This document shows, one piece after another, positions 29,107-37,417 of a stretch of 64,000 bases of DNA. Numbering within the stretch: the stretch's first letter is position 1; each line of letters opens with the position of its first letter. The position numbers were made by a program, and so were the translations under genes. The notes under the pieces were generated by a model, which saw only the letters and a list, made by a program, of their open reading frames with translations, ran no database searches and was not told the DNA's origin. Location of the stretch: NCBI GenBank assembly GCA_030849805.1, contig JASANZ010002236.1, forward strand, positions 1-64,000. The letters run 5' to 3'. Source of the DNA: Sergeia podlipaevii (taxonomy: Eukaryota > Euglenozoa > Kinetoplastea > Trypanosomatida > Trypanosomatidae).

Positions 29107-30165
29107 TCATGCCGGACTTGCTGGCTCCACTACCTCTCCGTTCGCACTACGTAGTGCCAGATTCGCCAACCTCAGTTCCTCCTCCACGTGATACATCAGC
29201 TTGGCCCCAATCAGCTGCATGTGCATCTCTCTCAGGTGGCACCCCTCCTGAGTCGCAGCAGCCACAATAGCGTCACTTTCTTCAGGTTTGCGGTGCACCT
29301 GCTTCAACACGTCCAGCACGCCAGGCAGCGGAGGCAGCTGAGAAACCGCCTCTACCGTGCCCAGCTCCTTGCCGTACGCAGCTACGTCCGCTCGGGCATG
29401 GTACTGTCGCTTGGCGCCATGTGTGTACTGAGCCGCGTATCCATCCTGGCGCAGCACCTGCATCGCCCCAAAGTGCAAGGCCTGCTCCATCTGAAGCTGT
29501 GCAATGCTCTCAAGTTCATCTGCTCCCCCCTCTCCACTGTCCTCGTGGTCACTGAAAATGTCAAAGCCTAGAGGCGGAGGCTTGGCAGCACCTACACCAC
29601 TGGACAGCAGGGGCGCAGCGTTTGCCCTGCCAGAAATCATGGATCCACGCTTGGACTTCTTCCTTGCATTGTGTGACGGCGCGCTCGGAGGTGACGGCGT
29701 CAAGTTGCTCCCAGACGGCTGCGCTAGCGCCTCCTCAGAACTACATCCGCCCTGAAAAGTGAAAGGCCTAAAGTTAACGTCAGGTGATGTGGGCGACATG
29801 GGGTCTGGAGGTGGCTGGCACCACCGTGTGGTGTGTGCTTGCATCATGCGCAAGTACAAGGTCTGCGCGTTGATGTCCTTGACAGCCTTAATGTCTAGGT
29901 ATTCCTTGGGTTGCTGCCGAATCATGCTCCGCTTCTGAGGCTCTGCCTGTGGTGCAATGGGGGGTCGCAGATCAGCCCCACCGGCGCTCACTCCGGTGGC
30001 ATTGGCCGCTCCTGTCGCCCCTGCTGCCGCGCCTTGACTCGGCACATCTAAACGAGAAGCAGCGGATTTGGTAGCAGGGAAGGGAACCGCAATGTTGTTC
30101 ACGCGATTCTGAAGTCGAGTATTGGGGATTGGAGCGTCCCCACGAGGAGAGCCAGCTCTCTTCAT
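29107..30165 (-). CDS. Hypothetical protein, partly disordered (352 aa)
   Basis: Start taken as the ATG at 30165 (M-K-R-A-G-S-P-R-G-D); the frame continues upstream, but only through a 21-base A-run that encodes Phe. The first 110 residues are Ala/Gly/Pro-rich. A conserved-looking block (about 112-150) contains Y-L-D-I-K-A-V-K-D-I-N-A-Q-T-L-Y-L-R-M-M. A basic patch (A-R-K-K-S-K-R-G) follows near 205. The C-terminal 120 residues are helical, with Q-L-Q-M-E-Q-A-L-H-F-G-A-M-Q-V-L and a last helix rich in Leu and Glu. No membrane span, signal peptide or known motif was found. Function unknown. Confidence 0.75.
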   Translation of the reverse strand: MKRAGSPRGDAPIPNTRLQNRVNNIAVPFPATKSAASRLDVPSQGAAAGATGAANATGVSAGGADLRPPIAPQAEPQKRSMIRQQPKEYLDIKAVKDINAQTLYLRMMQAHTTRWCQPPPDPMSPTSPDVNFRPFTFQGGCSSEEALAQPSGSNLTPSPPSAPSHNARKKSKRGSMISGRANAAPLLSSGVGAAKPPPLGFDIFSDHEDSGEGGADELESIAQLQMEQALHFGAMQVLRQDGYAAQYTHGAKRQYHARADVAAYGKELGTVEAVSQLPPLPGVLDVLKQVHRKPEESDAIVAAATQEGCHLREMHMQLIGAKLMYHVEEELRLANLALRSANGEVVEPASPA

Positions 30166-31030
30166 ACAAAAGGAAAAATGCAGTATGATGCAGCGCAGCT
30201 CCGGTAGTAGCTGGAGAAAAAAAAAGATACAACTGTAAAAAAAAAAAAAAAAAAAAAGCAAACAGAGGAAGAAAAATGTAGATAAGTTTATGTAGAGTGG
30301 GCACGTCCAATCACAAATGTGCACACACATTCAATCGACGCATTTTCGTTAAAGGTCCTCTGTTACAGGTCATCGCTTTACTTTCCGATGCATAATTCCA
30401 TTGATAAAAAAAAAAAGCTTCACTATAAGAAGAACTCAAGGCTGAAGAAACAGCAACACAACAAATAAGAAGAGAAGCGCCACTTCCTTTTTTCCCCTTT
30501 TCTTGAGCAATCTCTCATCCTTCTGTCAACAACAACACGTAAAAAAAAAAAAAAAGAATAATATAAAAAGACAAAAAAATAGTGTCAGCAAGCATTTAAA
30601 GTTGTTGCTCACAGGCTCGCAGACGAGTATTCGGCCGTGTGCAAGTAATTCTGCAAGAGCAATGCCTACAAGTGAAACATGGCGCTTCGTATATAACACA
30701 GTAAGTAACGCGCATTGCACTTCGCGACTAGTGTACACACACACACACACACATTCATACATGCGTGCGTACGTGCCACTCGCTTGTTCCCATAAATGAG
30801 TCACTCTGGCATTTCCATGTACACCATACATGTAGTAGGATTCAAAATGAAAATAAAAAATGATAGTGAGGAGGGGAGGATATAACTAAATTGACTATCT
30901 CAGAGTTCAGCAGTAGGATCGCCTACGCTCTAGCACGCACGTCGAGGTTTCGTTTTTTTATATATTCGCTTCCGTGATAACTTGCTTTTTTTTTTCCTCC
31001 CCCTTTCACTTTGGCGTCTTGTCACCTGTA
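30166..31030. other. Spacer with 21-base A-run splice tract
   Basis: The A-run at 30237-30257 is a T21 tract on the transcribed strand, about 70 nt before the ATG at 30165: a textbook trans-splicing tract. There is also an A-run at about 30540-30554 and an AC repeat at about 30735-30752. The end next to the PLAC8-like gene is pyrimidine-rich on the plus strand (30985-31010). No gene seen. Confidence 0.55.
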
Positions 31031-31933
31031 TCACACCATGACAGCTCTGTTTGGGTACTGGTATGTTTTCATCTGCACCTCATTCTGCGTGAGCATACAC
31101 GCTAGCACTAGAAGATACACGCAATCGCCCAGTAAGCGGATAGAGTCACTGCCAATAATCATTGCCACCAGCTGGATGATGCACGCGATCCACATGAGGG
31201 CAACATCGCAGCAATCGCTTTTCAAATTGTAGTGCCGCATGATCATGAAGCGGTTGCCGTGCACAGCGCATGGGAGGCAGCAAAGTACCTCAGTAACCAT
31301 GCAGCAGCACCCACAGCTGCCGCAGCCACTGTTGAAGCAGGGACAGCACCCGTTCCATAGGCCAGCACAGCATATATAGCGCTTCCAGTCTCCCAGAAGC
31401 AGCTTCTTGCGCTGCATAAATGCGCAGCACATCGGGCAGAAAAAAGCCTGAGTGCAGAAGCAGCAGTCGCTGCACGGTGACTTCAACATGCTCGTCGCCC
31501 ACTCATTCGATCCTTTGAATTCGTGAACTTCGTCGTACTTCGCAGGAGGCTTGTAGTCAAAGTAAGCTGGCTCACCCACTACTGCGGTGCCCATGGCTGG
31601 GTTCTGCATAGGTGGTTGCCAGTTCTGCACGCCGCTGCTGCCAGTATTGTTATCGCTATTGTTGCCAGGGTAGCCTTGCTGAGATACTGGTGCATACACT
31701 CCTCCTTGGGGCTGGTATTGTTGCTGCATCGGCTGCGCGCATTCTTGAGAATAATGCTCCCCGCTTAGCTGGTAGTAGTTCCCCTCTTGAGGGTACGCGC
31801 TTTGCGGTAATGGGGACGCGTAACCTTGTTGAGGTGCCTGATTGTAGTACTGGGGAGAACCAGCGTATTGAGCTGGGGGATACCTGCCTTGTCCCGAAGT
31901 CTCCACGTTCTTGCTTGGATTTTCTGCGGACAT
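31031..31933 (-). CDS. Cys-rich PLAC8-like membrane-associated protein (300 aa)
   Basis: Start is the first ATG, at 31933 (M-S-A-E-N-P). The first 120 residues are Gln/Pro/Tyr/Gly-rich with repeated Y-P/Q-x-G-Y-like units. Residues about 145-225 form an extremely Cys-rich core (C-S-D-C-C-F-C, F-F-C-P-M-C-C, Y-I-C-C-A, then clusters G-C-C-P-C and C-G-C-C-C). The tail R-F-M-I-M-R-H-Y-N-L-K-S-D-C-C-D followed by a hydrophobic helix (246-262) and a second one (265-281) matches the end of PLAC8 domains. In plants and animals PLAC8 proteins affect metal tolerance, cell size and membrane processes. The role here is unknown. A separate Cys-rich family with the same appearance is the main alternative. 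Confidence 0.7.
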   Translation of the reverse strand: MSAENPSKNVETSGQGRYPPAQYAGSPQYYNQAPQQGYASPLPQSAYPQEGNYYQLSGEHYSQECAQPMQQQYQPQGGVYAPVSQQGYPGNNSDNNTGSSGVQNWQPPMQNPAMGTAVVGEPAYFDYKPPAKYDEVHEFKGSNEWATSMLKSPCSDCCFCTQAFFCPMCCAFMQRKKLLLGDWKRYICCAGLWNGCCPCFNSGCGSCGCCCMVTEVLCCLPCAVHGNRFMIMRHYNLKSDCCDVALMWIACIIQLVAMIIGSDSIRLLGDCVYLLVLACMLTQNEVQMKTYQYPNRAVMV

Positions 31934-32618
31934 ATACCGCTCAACCAGGTTGAATGAGTGAGTGGCGTGTGTTGTAAATTTGAGAGTCAAAGAAAAAGGA
32001 GGAGCGATACTCAGAAGTGAAAATGTGCCCTGAAGCTTTCACTATATAATAAAAAGTAATTTTTTTTTTTCTTTGTGTGTGCGTGTGCTTTAAAAAAAAA
32101 AAAAAAAAAAAAAGAGAGCGTGAGTGTATATATGTATTGAATTCGCTCGCACTATTTCCAATAACAACAACAAAAAAAAAAAAAAAAAGATGTGTAAAAA
32201 AAAAATATATAGGCGTAATCGCATGGAAAAGGCTGCCTTGTCGTCACTTCGTCTAAGCTTATCCAGTCACAGATGAACAAGACATGTGCATAAAGAGCAC
32301 ACACAGAACACTGCCGCTACAGAATTTTGACACACATGAATATATTATTTTAAATAGTTATTCGCATTAGCTGTGCATTGGAAATGTTGCACTGCATTTA
32401 AAGAAGAAAAAGAAAGTAAAACATGCTCGCTCCTTACATGTTTTCCTTTGCTTATTATAAAACAAACCCGCACCACCTGCACCTCACTTGTGTCACCTTA
32501 CTCCATTCCTTATCCTGTAAGGCACGTGCGCACGTCACCGTTTAAACGTTTGAGATGTCATACCTAAGAAAGAAAGAAAAAGGAAACGGCGCTTCACACC
32601 CCTCTATTGCTTCTCTGT
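31934..32618. other. Spacer with 22-base A-run
   Basis: A-runs at 32092-32113 (22 nt) and about 32171-32188 are T-tracts on the transcribed strand, 160-250 nt before the start at 31933. A weaker purine tract at about 31989-32006 lies nearer. No gene seen. Confidence 0.5.
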
Positions 32619-33992
32619 TCACGCCTCAGTCTTGCGCTTCTTGTAAACTCTTTGCTTCCCCTTGCGAACAGCACCATCCTCTCTGTTGCCACGGCTGAGA
32701 CCCTCCTCCCTCATGCGTTGGCGCTTCAGCTCCTTCATGCGAGCCAGCTTCTGCACCGCATTGATGTTCTCAATCGCAAAGGACACCATAAGACGACGGT
32801 TATCGCCGAACATGGTAGGGTTGTTGTTAAGCTGGCGCAGGCAATTGAGTGCCACGTTGTGATTCACAAACTCAATGAAGCCGTAACCCTTCGAAACACC
32901 TGCAGAATCCTTGAGCACCTTGATATTCTTGACAGGGCCATACTTGCCCCACTTCCCCTTCTCCATATCCGCCTTGTGCGTCTTGAGGTACTCACGAGCC
33001 TTCTCTGCGAAGAGGCGGCGCACGTCATTCTCGGACATGGTACGAGGCAAATTACGTACGCTCAGGCGTAACTTGCTAACAAAGAAGTTGTTGTTCAGCA
33101 GCTGGGTCTTGCGAGCCTCGTAGTCGTCGTGGATCATCTGCATGTAACGGGGGTGCAGGTCGCGGCTAGCAGGGGTGTTAGGAAGAATAAGGCCCTCCTG
33201 AAGCAAGTACAAGTTGCGCGGATCGTCCGCAGCCACCTTCGTGCGCTTCTTCTTCTTCTGGATAGCAGCCACCGCCTCCTGTGTGTCAGAGCGGGAGAGT
33301 ACCTTATGAACCGTAAACTTGGTCTCACGCATCATCAAAAACGGATCACGCGCAATAAACGCATCCGTGCGCAGTTTGTACTGCAGCTTCTTCGCCTGAT
33401 GGTGCGACATACCCTCAGTATTCTGCTTCATCTCCTCACGACTAGCCGCCGACACCTCACGTGCGTTCTGCTGAGCATACTCGTAGATCTTCTCGGCCAG
33501 CCCCTTGGTGCCGCAATGCACAAAGGCTGTTCCAGCTAGCGATTTGTTGATGCGGTTACGCACCAGCAGCACCCGACGTACCTTTCCAAAGTGTGCGGCA
33601 AAGTAGTCCAACAACTCGCCCTCGTTGGTGTCCAAAGGGAGAGCCTTGAGGAACAGCTGAGTCTCCAAGGGATCACGCTGATTGAGGCGCTCCTCCTTCT
33701 CCTCGTCCACGTCACTCTGTACTTCACCGTCCTCCTCGCCGTCGGGAGTGAAGCTGAAGGCGCCTTCTTCCTTTTCCTCCTCGGCCGCACGCCCGCGCTT
33801 GTAGCCCTTGCCGCTAGACGATTTCCTAGTCTTCTCATTAGCTCCGTTTTGGTACGTCTTGGTGATCGCAGTCTTCCAGCTGGGCTTTTTCTTTTCCAAC
33901 TTTGAGCGCATCTGCTTGCGGATGCGCTGTTGTGCCTTCTTCTTTCGCAGCGCCGATGGCGTTGCCTTTCTCTTCACAGTTCCCTTCGCCAT
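32619..33992 (-). CDS. NOP4: Nucleolar RRM protein, NOP4/RBM28-like (457 aa)
   Basis: Complete frame starting M-A-K-G-T-V-K-R-K. The N-terminal 75 residues are Lys/Arg-rich (a nuclear/nucleolar signal), followed by an acidic stretch. A first RRM spans about residues 110-190 (T-Q-L-F-L-K-A-L-P-L as RNP2-like). A second spans about 306-410 (L-R-L-S-V-R-N-L-P as RNP2, K-G-Y-G-F-I-E-F as RNP1). The segment D-P-R-N-L-Y-L-L-Q-E-G between them and L-N-N-N-P-T-M-F-G followed by M-K-E-L-K-R-Q-R after the second RRM are specific to the C-terminal half of Nop4/RBM28. That family acts in large-subunit rRNA processing in the nucleolus. At 457 aa it is shorter than yeast Nop4 (about 685 aa), so it has two rather than four obvious RRMs. 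The extreme C-terminus is basic. Confidence 0.82.
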   Translation of the reverse strand: MAKGTVKRKATPSALRKKKAQQRIRKQMRSKLEKKKPSWKTAITKTYQNGANEKTRKSSSGKGYKRGRAAEEEKEEGAFSFTPDGEEDGEVQSDVDEEKEERLNQRDPLETQLFLKALPLDTNEGELLDYFAAHFGKVRRVLLVRNRINKSLAGTAFVHCGTKGLAEKIYEYAQQNAREVSAASREEMKQNTEGMSHHQAKKLQYKLRTDAFIARDPFLMMRETKFTVHKVLSRSDTQEAVAAIQKKKKRTKVAADDPRNLYLLQEGLILPNTPASRDLHPRYMQMIHDDYEARKTQLLNNNFFVSKLRLSVRNLPRTMSENDVRRLFAEKAREYLKTHKADMEKGKWGKYGPVKNIKVLKDSAGVSKGYGFIEFVNHNVALNCLRQLNNNPTMFGDNRRLMVSFAIENINAVQKLARMKELKRQRMREEGLSRGNREDGAVRKGKQRVYKKRKTEA

Positions 33993-35178
33993 GACTCCCT
34001 CGTCACACCTTACAGATTGAGAGGTAACAATACAGACACTATGAGGAAAAAGAGACAGTCAGCTCGTGGTATGGCGCTCTATTTCTCTCTCTGTCTCTTC
34101 GTCGCTCACTCCTCTATTTCTTATCTAACCTCCGCCGAATGGCCTCCTCCTTATCTTTTGAGTTGTGACTCACGGCAGCGGTTGCTGTGTGATATCTCAG
34201 CCTACCTCTGCTTTCCTTTCCTCTAAGCTTCCGCATAGTTGAAAAAAAAAGTGCAAAGTACAAAAAAAAAGATAGCAAAAAGTTCAAAAAAAGAAAAGAT
34301 AATAGACATCAAAAAAAAAAATCACAAAATTAACACCATGATAGAAAGACTTCACATCCCCCTTCCCTCCCTCTCCCTCATCACCACTACCGAAGCATAT
34401 AGAACATCCTCGTTTATCATCGACAAATAAACGTTCCTTGTAATTTTACACTTTTGTTTGTTTGTATGCCGAAGGCAAAAGATTACTAAATATATACGAA
34501 GTGGCGTTTGTACACACTGCAGATTCGTCACACTTGCCACCACAACGCATGAAATAAAGAAAAAGGGGAGCACACAAGTCAAGATAAGAGAGAGAACAGA
34601 TAAAATTAACCACAGAGATCATTACACATAAGAGGAAAGAGAGAAGAAAAAAAAATGAATGAAACATCTATAGCTCCCTCAAGAAAAAAAAAAAAGAATG
34701 TGTGTATGCAGAAAGACGCGTGCGTACTAATCTAGTCATGGCAACATCACACACACAATGTAAAGAAAAAGAAAAAATCCTGTTGCCTCATCCACCTCTT
34801 CTAAAGTGTATGTGTGAGTCGCGCTCCTTTTCTTTTTTTTTCACCTATTTCCTCCCCCCCCCCCTTTTCTCCGTCTCTCGTAGCCTTTACCTATTCACGC
34901 CTATTCAAATCCCCCAGCGCAAATACAACCCGCTCACATCCTCTCCGCCTCTAGGACACTAACCAGCAGCCACACACCCCCTACACGTACGCACTCTCTT
35001 TCCCTCCACAAACCCGTCTCTGATGTTACCTCCAAGCTTTTTTCTTCTCCTTTTGCCTCCCCCTCCCCCACCCCCTGCACTTCTTTCTCAGTCACTCCAT
35101 AACGCAAAGATGATTAAAAAAAAAAAGGGAAGAGACGGCGCACCTCGGCAATGTGCGTGCGTGAGCGAATTTGTTGGT
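33993..35178. other. Spacer of 1.2 kb, pyrimidine-rich on the plus strand near RPN7
   Basis: Bases about 34232-34322 are purine-rich on the plus strand and so form a pyrimidine tract on the transcribed strand, about 250-330 nt before the NOP4-like start. From about 34790 to 35095, beside the RPN7 stop, the bias reverses: the plus strand is C/T-rich with a poly-C run (34852-34864) and three C5 tracts at 35059-35075, giving a purine/G-rich 3'UTR. No gene seen. Confidence 0.5.
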
Positions 35179-36390
35179 TTACATATCCACCAGACGAGAC
35201 AGCTTCTGAATACGATTCAGCAAAAGATCGCCGTTCTTGACGATGCGGTGGTAGTCAAAGTTCGTCGTATCGCCGCGGTACGTCTTGACGCTGCCAGTGA
35301 CGCGATCCATCTTGCAAGCAATGCGTTCGTTGGAAATGAGCGTACCGAGCATCTGATCCAGCACAGGGACTGGCAACTCAAAGGCGGTGCTCATAGATTG
35401 AAGAGTCACACTGCTGTAAGAGTCTAGAAACTGCGTGAACACAAGCACACGCACCTCCCTGAAGAAATAGTTGACGTGTGGGGCCAAATACACCAGCCGG
35501 CGCTGATGCTGGCAAACGGTGTCTAGCGCAGGGAACACATCGCGATAGCGACAGCTGTGAATGGCCGTGACTAACTTGTAAATATCCGCCACATCAGCGC
35601 TGATCACCTCAGGGCTATCGATAATGCGTTTCCTGAGATCCTGGCGGCTCAGCACCGGCAAGCTCGCAAGAGTCGTAATGAAAATAAAGTCCTTGAAAGG
35701 AATAAGCTCGCCAGAGGCAAACGTCGTGATAGAGTCCAAGAGAAGCTCTGACCCACGGCGGAAGTCACGCACAAAGACGTGGTAGACGCCCTCGTACACC
35801 TTCAGACGGTTACGGCGCTCCCAGTCACCATCCTTGAGCAGGCGGTGAGCATCACGAATACCTTTAGCGGCGATCTCGTTATCAGAGAAAGCGATACCCA
35901 GACGAATGCGCTGGAAGCACAGATCCAGCTTTGGACCAGCGGCCAGTGTCTTGGCAGCGCACTCCTGATTCGCTTTGAGGCACATCTCAAGATCGCCGAT
36001 GCGAGCGTAGTGGTTGCACTTGCCGAGCAGCGCATCACGCACCTCGGTGTCGCCCAGGTTCTCCTGCGCATCCTTGAGCCTCGCGTCAAACGCGTTGACC
36101 TTCTTGGCGTTGATCTCATCCATCTCCGCAAGCTGCGCCTCGTTTACAGGCCAGTCAAGAGCCTCGTGAATAACGCGCATGTACGGAGCCATGTTATGCT
36201 CAACCATCTCCTTCAACATCATCTCCTTAGCCTCTTCACGCTCCTGCGCAGTGCTGAATTGAGAAGTGAAAGTATAGCGGGCGTAGAGGAGCGATAGAAG
36301 GGGATCCACGGGGATGTCTACGTCCTCTACAGCAAACTCCTCCTCCTCGTTCCTCATAGTCTCGTCCTTGGCCGTGACTGGAGACGACAT
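35179..36390 (-). CDS. RPN7: 26S proteasome regulatory subunit RPN7 (PSMD6)
   Basis: The 403 residues match the family's usual length of about 390-430. The N-terminal half is TPR-like helices of the Rpn7 domain (H-Y-A-R-I-G-D-L at about 127-134, then R-I-R-L-G-I-A-F). A PCI domain follows at about residues 215-370. It closes with the signature C-terminal helix G-D-L-L-L-N-R-I-Q-K-L-S-R-L-V-D-M, almost identical to that of other RPN7 proteins. The subunit belongs to the lid of the 19S regulatory particle and helps assemble and hold the deubiquitinating core in nucleus and cytosol. Start is the first ATG, preceded by a pyrimidine tract on the transcribed strand. Nothing odd seen. Confidence 0.95.
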   Translation of the reverse strand: MSSPVTAKDETMRNEEEEFAVEDVDIPVDPLLSLLYARYTFTSQFSTAQEREEAKEMMLKEMVEHNMAPYMRVIHEALDWPVNEAQLAEMDEINAKKVNAFDARLKDAQENLGDTEVRDALLGKCNHYARIGDLEMCLKANQECAAKTLAAGPKLDLCFQRIRLGIAFSDNEIAAKGIRDAHRLLKDGDWERRNRLKVYEGVYHVFVRDFRRGSELLLDSITTFASGELIPFKDFIFITTLASLPVLSRQDLRKRIIDSPEVISADVADIYKLVTAIHSCRYRDVFPALDTVCQHQRRLVYLAPHVNYFFREVRVLVFTQFLDSYSSVTLQSMSTAFELPVPVLDQMLGTLISNERIACKMDRVTGSVKTYRGDTTNFDYHRIVKNGDLLLNRIQKLSRLVDM

Positions 36391-37417
36391 TCCCCTCTTC
36401 CGTTTCTTGTATATGAATAAAGAAAAGAAAAAAAAGAAATGCTAATAATAGTAATAGAAATAAAAGGTGCAACCCAAATTGCAACGATAGACTAGTGTGA
36501 AGGACGTACAGAAATGTGTACTGTTTTTATCCCTTGTGTGTGTGTGTATGTGTGTGTGTTTCCTTGAATGTAGATAGCAGCTAACGTAAAGCTATGCTAC
36601 TAATATATATGTATGGACGTATGTACGGTGGAAAAACTAGATAAAGTATGAATAAAAAGCAACATCAAAAAGTGAAAGGAAGTGCATGAACAAGTCAAAG
36701 TGTAGAAAGCGGAGAAAAATAGTATGCATTATGTCTGCATATCATAAGCAACCATCTTCATTCAGGCAGCTCAGAATTTTTTTTTTTTTTTAAGGAAAGC
36801 GAAGGATGAGCAAAAATGCAATTGATTTGTAATTTTGTGTGTGCAACAATGTGCGAGACGTTTCGCAAAAAAAAACATAAAAAGTGGACATACGGTGATA
36901 GCAAGGGATACAAGAGAATGTTTCAAAAGAAAAAATCATAGTACAAATTTGTGGGACTTTCCACGTCCCCTCACCCCTCTTCTCTCTGGGTACATCAGCG
37001 TATCAACTGCTGATTCTTACAAAAGAAAAAAAAAACGTAGGGAAGGATGTAGGCCCATCTTGCCTCTCTCTGCTGGGTTAATGTATTGAACACCACCACA
37101 TCGTCATGAGAAAAGGAAGATCCTCTGTGTTGACTCATCCTCCCACACATCCCTTCATTTTTATTTTCCTTCAGTCGTATGCACGTTGTTGTTTTTGTTT
37201 TCGTCACCTGGTCAATGAAGTGTTAAGTCCTTTACGCTCTGTATGAGGAGGGATATACATACACTCGCAGGGCTCATAAGAATATATAGAGGGAAAAAGG
37301 GAGAGGACTCTACACCTCAAGAATAAATAGCATCAGTAGGGGGAAAATAGGAGAGAGCGAGTGAAAAAAAAAAACATCGCAAAACTCGCCTCCCCCCCCC
37401 TAAGCCCACAGCCTTCT
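36391..37417. other. Spacer with splice tract close to RPN7 start
   Basis: A purine tract at about 36419-36440 on the plus strand lies 30-50 nt before the RPN7 ATG and is the probable splice tract. A T-run of about 16 occupies 36776-36791. A run of nine C at 37392-37400 (G9 on the transcribed strand) lies 18 nt after the next gene's stop. No gene seen. Confidence 0.5.

Noticed and set aside
34846..35095. Splice-acceptor tract for an unseen plus-strand gene
   Set aside because: The plus-strand C/T richness looks like a pyrimidine tract, but the following plus-strand bases run straight into the antisense of RPN7 and no plus-strand gene exists in the window. It is better read as a purine-rich 3'UTR.
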